From positions 1-64,000 of the forward strand of contig CAJXNO010000007.1 of NCBI GenBank assembly GCA_913057205.1: a DNA stretch of 64,000 nucleotides. Reading direction: 5' to 3'. The translations under genes and the position numbers were made by a program. This document shows positions 17,341 to 25,985 of the stretch, one piece after another. The notes beneath the pieces are model-generated. The model searched no databases. It had not been told where the DNA came from and was given only the letters and a program-made list of their open reading frames with translations. Each line of letters begins with the position of its first letter. Position 1 is the first letter of the stretch. The DNA comes from an uncultured Flavobacteriales bacterium. GTDB taxonomy: Bacteria; Bacteroidota; Bacteroidia; Flavobacteriales_G; Salibacteraceae.

Positions 17341-18285
17341 ATGAAGTCGTTTCCATTTCTTGCCGTCTTTTTGCCCTTTCTATTGCTGTGCCTTCCTTAT
17401 TTGCTTCGTTCACAACAACGCTATCAGCTTCCCACTTTTGAAGTGTTAGAGGCTCAACAGGTGTCTCAGATTGATGTCTACGAACAACGTATTCACACGC
17501 TCACCAACTGGAACCAACGCGACACGGTAGATTCAACCGATCGAAAACTGGGAGAGCGAAGCTTGATCGCCCGTTATTTCATCAATGCCAACGGTAAGGT
17601 TGATTCAGTCGATCGATGGGATACTACCGGTAGGTGGATTGATCGAACCCGCATTCTATACGATGTAGCATGGAGATATACGCATATAGAGAAAGATGAT
17701 ACAGCCGGGGCAGGAATCGAAGTACAGACGTTTCAGTACACCGACACAGGAATGCTGTACGAACGCCACGTGAATGGAAAGTGGCAACGAAAGTCAGCTC
17801 TAAACAATGAAGCCTACCTCCTTCTGGATCATGTGCGAACCGAACGTGACTCCGGTCTGTACCGATACATTGAAAATCAGGAAGCCGTGATCAATATCGC
17901 GTTCCGAGACGGTGCGCTGGCGTATCGAAACGAATTGCGTTACTTGATGAAGGACGGCATGCCGGACAGCCTTTATTACAAATCAGACTATTATCTACCT
18001 GCATTTGAAACCTACCGCTTAGAAGGCATAGGAAATCATGTAGAGGGCACCCTAGATGTGCTGAAGTCTGGTGAGGCGGTGGTGCCAGAATACAGTCCGT
18101 TGTTCGGCTCCATTGAAACGGGGTTTACTTTTGGTCAGCACCGTACCCTGCCTCGCATGCCCTTCCCCTACTTCTACCCGTATTTCCAGCTTGCGGAGTT
18201 GGTGTATCAATCTCGGATATGGCCCACTTTCGTTACGCCAAACCACATCCGACGTTCTTATTTTGAAATGGAATACAGGTTTTGA
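17341..18285 (+). CDS. Secreted or membrane-anchored protein, unknown
   Basis: A 314-residue protein with a hydrophobic N-terminal segment (about 5-22) that is probably a signal peptide (LLRSQQ follows). The mature part is rich in Tyr, Arg and Asp, with YNV-like beta stretches (FQYTDTGMLYERHVNGKW, YRYIENQEAVINIAF). No domain is recognised. It starts 12 bases after lolD and stops 3 bases before the TIGR02757 gene, so the three appear to form an operon; this does not identify a function. Confidence 0.6.
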   Translation: MKSFPFLAVFLPFLLLCLPYLLRSQQRYQLPTFEVLEAQQVSQIDVYEQRIHTLTNWNQRDTVDSTDRKLGERSLIARYFINANGKVDSVDRWDTTGRWIDRTRILYDVAWRYTHIEKDDTAGAGIEVQTFQYTDTGMLYERHVNGKWQRKSALNNEAYLLLDHVRTERDSGLYRYIENQEAVINIAFRDGALAYRNELRYLMKDGMPDSLYYKSDYYLPAFETYRLEGIGNHVEGTLDVLKSGEAVVPEYSPLFGSIETGFTFGQHRTLPRMPFPYFYPYFQLAELVYQSRIWPTFVTPNHIRRSYFEMEYRF

Positions 18286-18288
18286 CGC

Positions 18289-19071
18289 ATGGGGGCACGT
18301 AAACCAAGTAAAGCAGAACTCCAACTCATCCTCGAAGAGGCGTATGAGCAATTCGCTCACCCAGCCTTTATTCCGGATGATCCCATCAGCATTCCCCATC
18401 GATTTTCAAAGAAAGAAGACATTGAGATCGCAGGTTTCTTGGCGGCAACCATTGCATGGGGACAACGCAAGACCATCATTCAGAATGCCTCCAAATTGCT
18501 CGATTGGATGGATAATGACCCGCATGCCTTCATTCTGAACCATACCGATGAAGACTTGAAGGCGTTCGAAGGTTTTGTGCACCGTACTTTCAATGGAACG
18601 GACATCCTCTACTTCATTCATGCGCTTCGTCAGATTTATGTTCAGTATGGTGGACTGGAAGCTGCATTCCAGGGAGAAGGCAACCAGACCAGTTACGATA
18701 AGATCGTAGCCTTCCACGAGCGTTTCTTCTCTTTCGATCATCCGCCGCGTTCACGGAAGCATGTGAGCAATCCCGCGAAAGGGTCCAGTGCGAAACGACT
18801 GAACATGTATCTGCGTTGGATGGTAAGAGGCGATAAAGAAGGAATTGATTTCGGAATATGGAAATCACACGCGCCCGCTGACCTCATGATGCCCTTGGAT
18901 GTACATACTGGCACGCAAGGACGAAAACTTGGCCTGTTAAAGCGAAAGCAGAACGATTGGAAGGCCGTGGAAGAACTCACGAAACGTTTGCGAAGTTTCG
19001 ATCCCGAGGACCCCGTTCGTTTTGATTTTGCCCTTTTTGGCATGGGCGTTTTGGGTGGGCTGAAGGCCTAG
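18289..19071 (+). CDS. TIGR02757 (DUF2400) family protein
   Basis: A 260-residue soluble protein with the TIGR02757/DUF2400 hallmarks: [28 protein letters not shown], then [38 protein letters not shown] and [16 protein letters not shown]. The fold resembles helix-hairpin-helix DNA glycosylases, but as far as I know no activity is established. Its stop TAG overlaps the stop of the convergent MFS gene within a shared CTAG. ATG at 18289, 3 bases after the upstream stop. Confidence 0.87.
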   Translation: MGARKPSKAELQLILEEAYEQFAHPAFIPDDPISIPHRFSKKEDIEIAGFLAATIAWGQRKTIIQNASKLLDWMDNDPHAFILNHTDEDLKAFEGFVHRTFNGTDILYFIHALRQIYVQYGGLEAAFQGEGNQTSYDKIVAFHERFFSFDHPPRSRKHVSNPAKGSSAKRLNMYLRWMVRGDKEGIDFGIWKSHAPADLMMPLDVHTGTQGRKLGLLKRKQNDWKAVEELTKRLRSFDPEDPVRFDFALFGMGVLGGLKA

Positions 19072-20291
19072 TTGCTGCTCTTCTTCTGTAGGGTACGCTG
19101 CGTAAATAAGAGTCCGATCAACACCAAAATTGCCCCAAGGATCATGGGTGATGCGGGGAGTTCAATGATGGCATCCGGCCCTGAGCAAAGGGCGAACAAT
19201 CCGGTCATCAAAGGCGGACCAACGATCGCTGTTGCACTGGTTAATCCGGTAAGTGCGCCTTGCAATTCGCCTTGTTCGTTGTCTGGTACTTCGTTCGACA
19301 TGATGCCTTGAATGGCAGGTCCAGCGATGCCTCCGAGGCAATAGACCACCATGAAGGGATAGAGCATCCACCCGTCTACCGCCAATCCAAACAAGAGCAA
19401 GCCCGCCGCATACAAGATCATACCGATGTAGACCGAACGTTCCTGTCCGATCTTAGGAATCAAGATACGGATCAGAAGTCCTTGCACCAGCGCGCTCATC
19501 ACACCAACAAAACCCAATGAGTAGCCCACCTCTGCTTCACTCCAATCAAAACGGTACATCGTGAAATAGCTCCAGGTGCTTTGCAAGGCATGCGATGCGA
19601 TGTAAACAAAGGTCAAGGCAAAGATCAGGCCGGCAATCAGTGGATACCGCTTCAGGTTCATCAAGCTGCCCACTGGGTTAGCGCGCTTCCAATCGAAGGC
19701 CCTGCGTTTCTCAACCGGCAGGGATTCCGGCAATACAAAGAAACCGTAGAGCCAATTGATCAAGGTCAACGCCGCTGCCGCAAAGAAGGGTATGCGCGGA
19801 CCGTATTCTCCCAGCAGTCCGCCAATGACCGGTCCCACGATGAATCCTAGTCCGAAGGCTGCGCCGATCAGGCCAAAGTTTTGAGATCGTTTTTCAGGTG
19901 GACTTACATCCGCAATATACGCCGCAGCCGTCGTGAAGCTTGCTCCTAGCATACCTGAGATCACGCGTCCAACGAAGAGCCAGGCCAAGGTCGGCGCCAT
20001 TGCCAGGAAGATGTAATCGACACCGAAGCCAAAGAGTGCTGCCAGCAAGACCTTTCTTCTACCGAATTGGTCGCTCAGTGCGCCCATGATGGGTGCAAAA
20101 AGAAATTGAAAGAAGGCATAAGCAAAGACCAGCCAGCCGCCATACTTGGCGGCCTCGCTCACCCCCTCACCCGTGAGTTCCATGATGAGGCTCGGCATAA
20201 CCGGAATGATGATTCCCACACCCGTTACATCCAAGATGAGCGTAACGAAGATGAATCCGACGGCCGCTTTGCTATTTCTGGTCTTCTTCAA
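19068..20291 (-). CDS. TCR/Tet-family MFS efflux transporter
   Basis: A 407-residue major facilitator with 12 predicted spans. Motifs of the TetA-type drug:proton antiporters are clear: [19 protein letters not shown] in TM1, the loop 2-3 signature [14 protein letters not shown], and motif C-like [16 protein letters not shown] in TM5. It probably expels a small hydrophobic compound; tetracycline need not be the substrate because chromosomal members of this family are widespread. The start is TTG at 20291, the only credible start in frame, giving [21 protein letters not shown]. It overlaps the 3' end of tsaC by 20 bases, so the pnuC-tsaC-MFS genes look like a tightly packed operon. No mobile element is nearby. 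Confidence 0.87.
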   Translation of the reverse strand: MKKTRNSKAAVGFIFVTLILDVTGVGIIIPVMPSLIMELTGEGVSEAAKYGGWLVFAYAFFQFLFAPIMGALSDQFGRRKVLLAALFGFGVDYIFLAMAPTLAWLFVGRVISGMLGASFTTAAAYIADVSPPEKRSQNFGLIGAAFGLGFIVGPVIGGLLGEYGPRIPFFAAAALTLINWLYGFFVLPESLPVEKRRAFDWKRANPVGSLMNLKRYPLIAGLIFALTFVYIASHALQSTWSYFTMYRFDWSEAEVGYSLGFVGVMSALVQGLLIRILIPKIGQERSVYIGMILYAAGLLLFGLAVDGWMLYPFMVVYCLGGIAGPAIQGIMSNEVPDNEQGELQGALTGLTSATAIVGPPLMTGLFALCSGPDAIIELPASPMILGAILVLIGLLFTQRTLQKKSSN

Positions 20292-21261
20292 CGGCGGCTC
20301 TTCTTAATCGGTCATTGATGGCTCTGCCCAAGGCAAAGTCTGGCAGACGCTCTACAAGGATCGTTTCGATGCTACGATCATCGCTCATCATGCGCAGGGC
20401 GTTATAGAACTTAGCGGCAGCTTCTTTGCTGTCTTGCTTGTCAGACAGTCTGAACACCCGCTCTGCAGGGCAAGCGGATGGAGCGCTCAAGTTGTAGAGC
20501 ATGCAACCCGCGTTTGGATGCGTTGAAAAGGCATCCGATAAACTTTTTTGATCCGTTACAGTCACCACCGGCTTATTGGGGGCATAGTGGCGCTGCAACA
20601 TACCCGGCGCATCCGGTTTGGAGGATGAGGTTCGCAGGCTCACCTTTCCCACTACAGCTTCGATCTCTTCCACAGCCAGCCCTCCCAGTCGATAAATGAT
20701 CACTTCATCCCCTTCTACTCCAACAATGGTTGATTCAATGCCTACCGTGCATGAACCACCGTCCAGCACCATGTCGATCTTACCCTCAAAATGTTGGAGC
20801 ACATGTTCCGGAGCGGTTGGACTGACAAATCCAAAAGGATTGGCACTTGGAGCTGCTAGTGGAAAGTCGAGTTCAGCCAATAGCTGTAGCGTCAAGGGGT
20901 GCTGTGGAATGCGAAAAGCTACGCGAGGTAGACCTGAAGTAACGAAATCGCTTACTTGAGAGGAGCGTTCGATGAGCAAGGTCAATGGTCCGGGCCAGAA
21001 CTTTTCTGCCAGTGGCATCAATGACTCTGGTATGTGCATGCCCCAGGCGGTGATCTTTTCAACGGCGTGCGTGTGTAAGATCAAAGGATCGTAGAAGGGT
21101 CGTTCTTTGGTGGTGAAGATGGCCTTGATGGCTGCCTCGTTGAAGCCGTTTCCGGCCAATCCATAGACCGTCTCCGTTGGTATGGCTACCAACTTACCCT
21201 CCCGCAGCAATTGTGCTGCATGCTTCACCGATGTACTACGCTGGGTCATGTTGCTTGGCAT
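20272..21261 (-). CDS. tsaC: L-threonylcarbamoyladenylate synthase (Sua5/TsaC)
   Basis: A 329-residue enzyme making threonylcarbamoyl-AMP for the t6A37 modification of ANN-decoding tRNAs. Seen are [62 protein letters not shown] and [16 protein letters not shown]. The extra C-terminal domain (about 210-329, with GMLQRHYAP) makes it a Sua5-length rather than short TsaC protein. ATG at 21261 overlaps pnuC by 26 bases; a second ATG at 21249 is possible. Translation is likely coupled to pnuC. Confidence 0.93.
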   Translation of the reverse strand: MPSNMTQRSTSVKHAAQLLREGKLVAIPTETVYGLAGNGFNEAAIKAIFTTKERPFYDPLILHTHAVEKITAWGMHIPESLMPLAEKFWPGPLTLLIERSSQVSDFVTSGLPRVAFRIPQHPLTLQLLAELDFPLAAPSANPFGFVSPTAPEHVLQHFEGKIDMVLDGGSCTVGIESTIVGVEGDEVIIYRLGGLAVEEIEAVVGKVSLRTSSSKPDAPGMLQRHYAPNKPVVTVTDQKSLSDAFSTHPNAGCMLYNLSAPSACPAERVFRLSDKQDSKEAAAKFYNALRMMSDDRSIETILVERLPDFALGRAINDRLRRAAVEEDQK

Positions 21262-21811
21262 TCATGCGCTTTTTCCACTGCAAATATCCGGCGATGCTCA
21301 GTACGAAATACACCACCATCAAGCCACTATAGATCTGTAGATCACGCAGCAGATACAAGTAGATGCTCGTTCCATTGATCGCGATCCAGAACCACCATGT
21401 AGAAAGCACTTTGTGCGCCTCTAAGAAGCTGGCTACGAAACTGAAGGAAGTGGTGCTCGCATCCAGGTAGGGATTGTTGGCATCGGTGAAGGTGCTGAAG
21501 AACCAGGCTAAGGCGGCACTCCCTCCTATTCCAATGGCTCCAGCAATGGCCAGTTTCCAACGCTTCCATTCGATCACGGGAAGTTCGGTGCCGCCGCGCT
21601 TCCAAGTGATCCATCCATAAAAACCGATGATCACATAAAAGGCATACAGGATCGATTCGGAATACAGCTTGGCTGCGATAAATAGGTAAACACTCAACGC
21701 AGAAGAAGCGATCCCGAAGGCCCAACACCAAATGTTCTCGCGCATCAGGAGCAGCAAGAATAAGAGTCCGAACACCACAGAAATAATCTCAACTAGGAGG
21801 AGTGTATCCAT
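21236..21811 (-). CDS. pnuC: PnuC-family vitamin transporter
   Basis: A 191-residue membrane protein with seven or so spans and the PnuC fold: MRENIWCWAFGIASSALSVYLF, KLYSESILYAFYVIIGFYGWITW, and later HKVLSTWWFWIAINGTSIYLYLLR. PnuC proteins move nicotinamide riboside by facilitated diffusion; close relatives in Bacteroidota carry thiamine or riboflavin. No THI or FMN riboswitch is seen upstream, which mildly favours nicotinamide riboside. ATG at 21811 chosen; a TTG three codons upstream is less likely. First gene of a leftward operon with tsaC and the MFS pump. Confidence 0.88.
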   Translation of the reverse strand: MDTLLLVEIISVVFGLLFLLLLMRENIWCWAFGIASSALSVYLFIAAKLYSESILYAFYVIIGFYGWITWKRGGTELPVIEWKRWKLAIAGAIGIGGSAALAWFFSTFTDANNPYLDASTTSFSFVASFLEAHKVLSTWWFWIAINGTSIYLYLLRDLQIYSGLMVVYFVLSIAGYLQWKKRMNAKQHDPA

Positions 21812-21869
21812 CGCTTGCAAAGATGTGCCTATTCCGATGAAATAGAGTCGAGACTCGATCTGAATGCAT

Positions 21870-21877
21870 AACTTTCG
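21870..21877 (+). promoter_or_regulatory. Weak -7 box upstream of the OmpA-domain gene
   Basis: TAACTTTC is one base off TAnnTTTG and ends 6 bases before the ATG at 21884. It lies in the divergent gap between pnuC and the OmpA-domain gene. Confidence 0.3.
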
Positions 21878-21883
21878 CCTCCG

Positions 21884-22738
21884 ATGAGATACGGATCAAA
21901 GATTACTTTCCTCTTCCTGGCTTATGTGCTCTGTTTTTCAGCACTATCTGCGCAGAATCGAGATACGCTCAAGGTCTACTTTGACACTGATGTGTTTGAG
22001 CGCTATGAAGCAGGTATGCTGGATGCCTTCCTTCAAGAACGAAGTGGTGATGGAACCACCATCGAGCAAGTCACGATCATAGGGCATGCGGATGTGCGGG
22101 GTAGCGACGCATACAATCAGAACTTGGCAGAGCAACGTGCTAAACAAGTAGCTGAATACATCGCAGAACAGCTAAGTTCGAATAAAGAAACCATCATTCG
22201 ATCGCTTGGTGAAGAAGAAGGCGAGAACACCATAAATGCTGAACGATTGGCCGAACAACGGCGGGTGGATGTTGTAGTACTTTGGTTTGACCCGATGCCT
22301 GCCCTAGAACCGATCGTTGAAGAACCGATGATCAAGGAACCAGAAGAAGATGTGATCACCATCGATACTGTGGCAAAGCAAAACGTTGTTCTAGAGGGGC
22401 TGTCGTTCATTCCCGGACGTCACTACCCTACCGCTGAATCCATGCCCATCCTCTTCAAATTGGTGAACACCATGAAGAAGTACAAGAATCTTGAGATTGA
22501 GATCCAAGGGCACATTTGCTGCTCTTACGATGCAGAAGACGGAATGGACAATGATACCGGCGAGCCTTTCCTGTCGCGCAATCGGGCTGAGTTTGTGTAC
22601 GACTTTCTCGTAGAGAACGGTATCGATGAAGACCGCATGAGTTATGTCGGCTTGGGCAGCACCCAGCCAAAGGTATTTCCAGAAGGATCTGATGCTGATC
22701 GCCAAGCTAACCGGCGTGTTGAGATCAAGGTAAAGTAA
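21884..22738 (+). CDS. Periplasmic protein with two OmpA-like domains
   Basis: A 284-residue secreted protein (signal peptide ending ALSAQ) with two tandem OmpA-like peptidoglycan-binding modules. The first (about 25-135) has VYFDTDVFERYEAGML, IIGHADVRGSDAYNQNLAEQRA and a closing RRVDVVV; the second (about 165-284) has IEIQGHICC, LSRNRAEFVYDFL, YVGLGSTQPKV and ANRRVEIKV. A Pro/Glu-rich linker separates them. The second module carries a CC pair in place of the usual GHTD and an insertion (EDGMDNDTGEP). Unusually, no barrel or TPR domain precedes the modules, so it is probably a soluble cell-wall-binding protein. The next gene starts 3 bases downstream. Confidence 0.8.
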   Translation: MRYGSKITFLFLAYVLCFSALSAQNRDTLKVYFDTDVFERYEAGMLDAFLQERSGDGTTIEQVTIIGHADVRGSDAYNQNLAEQRAKQVAEYIAEQLSSNKETIIRSLGEEEGENTINAERLAEQRRVDVVVLWFDPMPALEPIVEEPMIKEPEEDVITIDTVAKQNVVLEGLSFIPGRHYPTAESMPILFKLVNTMKKYKNLEIEIQGHICCSYDAEDGMDNDTGEPFLSRNRAEFVYDFLVENGIDEDRMSYVGLGSTQPKVFPEGSDADRQANRRVEIKVK

Positions 22739-22741
22739 GCG

Positions 22742-23275
22742 ATGAGGATGTTTCAAAAACCGAACACAACCGGCAGGCCGGTCATTGAAATCAAATGGGG
22801 ATCGATAGACCTGGTTTTGGAAGGTGCAGCACTGTTGGTGCTTATTGTTGCGGCTGCCATGCTTTTATATGAATATCCATCGTTGCCAGATCAGATCCCA
22901 ACCCATTTTAATGCAGAAGGTGTGGCGGACGATTACGGAAGTAAATCCTCGCTGTTTGCGTTCTTGGGATTCCCTGTGGGCATGTACCTCTTGCTGACCT
23001 TGTTCAATAAAAATCCTAGTAACTTTAATTATCCCTTGAAGATCACCGAGTACAATGCACCTTACCAGTACCGTCTTTCCATGCGCTTGCTGCGATGGAT
23101 TAAACTGGCCATGGTCATCAACTTCGTTTGGATGCTCTACAGTGCTATTCAGGTAGCCAAATCGGGCGGCGACCGCCTCTCCCCAGCCTTTGTAGTTGTC
23201 TTTTTGGCCAGTGTATTTGTGCCGATCGTAGTCTACTTCTACTTGGCGAATCACCAGCCTAAATCTACCTCATGA
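22742..23275 (+). CDS. DUF1648 integral membrane protein
   Basis: A 177-residue protein with about four spans. The segment YPSLPDQIPTHFNAEGVADDYGSKSSLF between spans 1 and 2 is the DUF1648 hallmark, also present in SdpI-type immunity proteins. The role here is unknown. It starts 3 bases after the OmpA-domain gene and is likely co-transcribed with it. No SdpC-like toxin gene is adjacent, so immunity function should not be assumed. Confidence 0.8.
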   Translation: MRMFQKPNTTGRPVIEIKWGSIDLVLEGAALLVLIVAAAMLLYEYPSLPDQIPTHFNAEGVADDYGSKSSLFAFLGFPVGMYLLLTLFNKNPSNFNYPLKITEYNAPYQYRLSMRLLRWIKLAMVINFVWMLYSAIQVAKSGGDRLSPAFVVVFLASVFVPIVVYFYLANHQPKSTS

Positions 23276-23296
23276 TGCCATGTGCCGAAAGGCACT

Positions 23297-23325
23297 TGCC
23301 TAGCCCCGCTCGGTTGCTACTTTTG
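23297..23325 (+). promoter_or_regulatory. Promoter of the hydroxybutyryl-CoA dehydrogenase gene
   Basis: TTG at 23297-23299 lies 18 bases before TACTTTTG at 23318-23325, matching the Bacteroidota TTG / TAnnTTTG promoter. The start codon is 35 bases further on. Confidence 0.65.
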
Positions 23326-23360
23326 CAGCCGTTCAAAACCAATTTAAAACGTTCTTAGGC

Positions 23361-24254
23361 ATGAATAAAGTAGCAGTAGTTGGAGCCGGTACCATGGGAA
23401 ATGGCATCGCGCACGTGTTCGCTCAATTTGGGTATGAAGTCAACCTGATCGACATCTCACAGGAAAGCTTGGATAAAGGTATCGCTACCATCACCAAGAA
23501 CCTGGATCGCCAGGTGAATAAAGAAAAGATCACCGAGGATGATAAAGTGGCCACACTTGCGCGCATCACAACTTCTACTGACCTCAAAAGCGCCGTAAGC
23601 GACTGTGAGTTGGTAGTTGAAGCAGCAACGGAGAACGTTGACCTCAAGCTGAAGATTTTCAAGGACATGGATGAGGCTGCGCCCGAGGGCTGTATCCTTG
23701 CTTCCAACACTTCTTCCATTTCCATCACCAAGATCGCATCGGTTACGAAGCGACCAGACAAGGTGATCGGTATGCACTTCATGAATCCGGTTCCAGTGAT
23801 GAAGTTGGTGGAGATCATTCGGGGTTACGCCACTTCAGACGAGGTGACCAATACCATCATGGAGGCATCCAAGAGCTTGAAGAAGGTGCCGGTGGAAGTG
23901 AACGACTATCCTGGATTCGTTGCCAATAAAATCCTGATGCCGATGATCAACGAGGCCATCATCACGCTCTATGAAGGTGTTGCAGGCGTTGAAGAGATCG
24001 ATACCGTGATGAAACTCGGTATGGCGCATCCAATGGGACCGCTTCAATTGGCTGATTTCATCGGACTAGACGTTTGCCTGAGCATCCTGAACGTGTTGCA
24101 CGATGGATTCGGCAATCCGAAGTACGCTCCGTGTCCCCTGTTGGTGAACATGGTCACGGCCGGTAAGCTCGGTGTGAAGTCCGGAGAAGGCTTTTATGAT
24201 TGGACCCATGGAGGAACCAAGGAGTTGGTACTCGCAGATAACTTCAAGAAGTAA
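23361..24254 (+). CDS. 3-hydroxybutyryl-CoA dehydrogenase
   Basis: A 297-residue NAD-dependent 3-hydroxyacyl-CoA dehydrogenase, interconverting acetoacetyl-CoA and 3-hydroxybutyryl-CoA. The Rossmann motif GAGTMGNGIA is at 8-17; catalytic signatures include GMHFMNPVPVMKLVEII (His/Glu dyad), NDYPGFVANKILMPMINEA and GMAHPMGPLQLADFIGLD. Length is that of the single-function enzyme, with no hydratase domain. It is followed 28 bases later by a P5C dehydrogenase gene, and the terminator lies after that gene, so both are probably on one transcript. Confidence 0.94.
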   Translation: MNKVAVVGAGTMGNGIAHVFAQFGYEVNLIDISQESLDKGIATITKNLDRQVNKEKITEDDKVATLARITTSTDLKSAVSDCELVVEAATENVDLKLKIFKDMDEAAPEGCILASNTSSISITKIASVTKRPDKVIGMHFMNPVPVMKLVEIIRGYATSDEVTNTIMEASKSLKKVPVEVNDYPGFVANKILMPMINEAIITLYEGVAGVEEIDTVMKLGMAHPMGPLQLADFIGLDVCLSILNVLHDGFGNPKYAPCPLLVNMVTAGKLGVKSGEGFYDWTHGGTKELVLADNFKK

Positions 24255-24282
24255 GTAGAAACTAGATACAAAACGAAAGAAG

Positions 24283-25911
24283 ATGCCAAAAGGAATTTAT
24301 CAAATCCCCTACCCAGACAATGAACCCATTAACAGCTATGCGCCAGGTAGGCCTGAGCGTGAGTCGTTATTGGCAAAGTATGAAGAGATGTACAACCAAG
24401 ACCCGATCGATGTACCTATGTACATTGGATCTGAACTGGTACGTACCGATAACAAGAAGCCGATGTCGCCACCACATGACCATAAGAAGATCTTGGGTCA
24501 TTTCAACTACGGCGACCGTACCCATGTGGAGGCAGCCATCAACGCAGCATTGGCAGCGAAGAAGCAATGGGCAGACCTCGCCTGGGAACACCGCGCAAGT
24601 ATCTTTTTGAAGGCGGCTGACCTCGTTGCTGGTCCTTACCGCGACAAGATCAATGCAGCAACTATGTTGGCGCAGTCAAAGACGCTGTTTCAAACAGAGA
24701 TCGATGCAGCGTGCGAATTGATCGACTTCCTTCGCTTCAATGTGCATTACATGCAGGAGATCTACAGCAACCAGCCAGATTCTTCGGATGGTGTTTGGAA
24801 CCGTATGGAGTACCGTCCATTGGAAGGTTTTGTGTTTGCGATCTCTCCCTTCAACTTCACGGCCATAGCAGGTAACCTACCATCTTCAGCAGCCTTGATG
24901 GGAAATACAGTGGTTTGGAAGCCAGCAGAAAGCCAGATGTACTCGGCTCAAGTAATCATGGAAGTATTCCGTGAATCAGGTTTGCCGGATGGTGTGATCA
25001 ACATGATCACCGTTGATGGCCCGGTGGCAGGTGATGTGATCTTCAAGCACAAAGATTTTGCTGGATTGCATTTTACAGGTTCTACCCAAGTGTTCCAACA
25101 CCTGTGGAAAGAGATCGGTACGAACATCGATAGGTATCGCAGCTATCCACGTATTGTTGGTGAAACCGGAGGAAAGGATTTCATCATGGTGCACAAGAGC
25201 GCAGTTCCTGCACAGGTAGCTACAGCCATCTCACGCGGGGCGTTTGAATTCCAAGGACAGAAATGTTCTGCTGCATCTCGTGCCTACATTCCAAAAAGCA
25301 TGTGGCCTGCAGTTAAAGAACAGGTGGTGAACGATGTAAAGTCCTTCAAAATGGGGTCGCCTGGTGATCCGTCGAACTTCATAACTGCTGTGATTGATGA
25401 GCGAGCTTTTGATAAGATTGCAGGTTACATCGACTACATCAAGGACGCATCCGATGCAGAGATCTTGGTAGGTGGTGGTTACGACAAGTCAAAGGGTTAT
25501 TTCATCGAGCCTACCGTGGTATTGACCACCAACCCGAAGTTCAAGACCATGGAGGAAGAGATCTTTGGTCCAGTAATCACGATCTACGTTTACGAAGACG
25601 AGGAGTTTGAGTCTACCATGGAGCTCTTGAATGAGACGTCTCCATATGCATTAACGGGTAGTATTTTCTCACAAGACCGCTATGCGATCGAGAAAGCAAC
25701 GAAGATGCTGTCTGATGCAGCGGGTAACTTCTACATCAACGATAAGCCAACCGGTGCTGTGGTGAATCAGCAGCCATTCGGCGGTGCGCGTGGTTCAGGA
25801 ACCAACGACAAAGCGGGTTCACAATGGAACCTTACCCGTTGGGTGAGCATGCGAACAATCAAGGAGACCTTCGTTACACCAACGGATTATCGTTATCCGT
25901 TCTTAGGTTAA
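24283..25911 (+). CDS. pruA: L-glutamate gamma-semialdehyde (P5C) dehydrogenase
   Basis: A 542-residue NAD-dependent aldehyde dehydrogenase converting glutamate semialdehyde to glutamate, the second step of proline use. Key residues: IVGETGGKDF with the general-base Glu, FEFQGQKCSAASRAY with the catalytic Cys, and EEEIFGPVITIYVYED. The segment ISPFNFTAIAGNLPSSAALMGNTVVWKPA, and the ending GARGSGTNDKAGSQWNLTRW, are the P5CDH (group 1) signatures. It is a single enzyme without the PutA proline dehydrogenase domain. Confidence 0.95.
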   Translation: MPKGIYQIPYPDNEPINSYAPGRPERESLLAKYEEMYNQDPIDVPMYIGSELVRTDNKKPMSPPHDHKKILGHFNYGDRTHVEAAINAALAAKKQWADLAWEHRASIFLKAADLVAGPYRDKINAATMLAQSKTLFQTEIDAACELIDFLRFNVHYMQEIYSNQPDSSDGVWNRMEYRPLEGFVFAISPFNFTAIAGNLPSSAALMGNTVVWKPAESQMYSAQVIMEVFRESGLPDGVINMITVDGPVAGDVIFKHKDFAGLHFTGSTQVFQHLWKEIGTNIDRYRSYPRIVGETGGKDFIMVHKSAVPAQVATAISRGAFEFQGQKCSAASRAYIPKSMWPAVKEQVVNDVKSFKMGSPGDPSNFITAVIDERAFDKIAGYIDYIKDASDAEILVGGGYDKSKGYFIEPTVVLTTNPKFKTMEEEIFGPVITIYVYEDEEFESTMELLNETSPYALTGSIFSQDRYAIEKATKMLSDAAGNFYINDKPTGAVVNQQPFGGARGSGTNDKAGSQWNLTRWVSMRTIKETFVTPTDYRYPFLG

Positions 25912-25937
25912 TCTCTAGAGCAGATGATAACAATAAT

Positions 25938-25963
25938 GCCCTTGCAGTTTGCAGGGGCTTTTT
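25938..25963 (+). terminator. Terminator after the P5C dehydrogenase gene
   Basis: GCCCTTGCA (25938-25946) pairs with TGCAGGGGC (25950-25958) with one G-T pair and a 3-base loop, followed by five T residues. It sits between the gene and the convergent imelysin gene. Confidence 0.88.
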
Positions 25964-25985
25964 CATTAACAGTGTTTTGTGATGC

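Noticed and set aside
19068-20291. A tetracycline resistance island
   Set aside because: The Tet-type pump sits in a tight chromosomal operon without transposase, integrase or other resistance genes.
22742-23275. SdpI-like toxin immunity protein
   Set aside because: Only the DUF1648 segment is shared; no toxin or SdpAB-like genes are adjacent.
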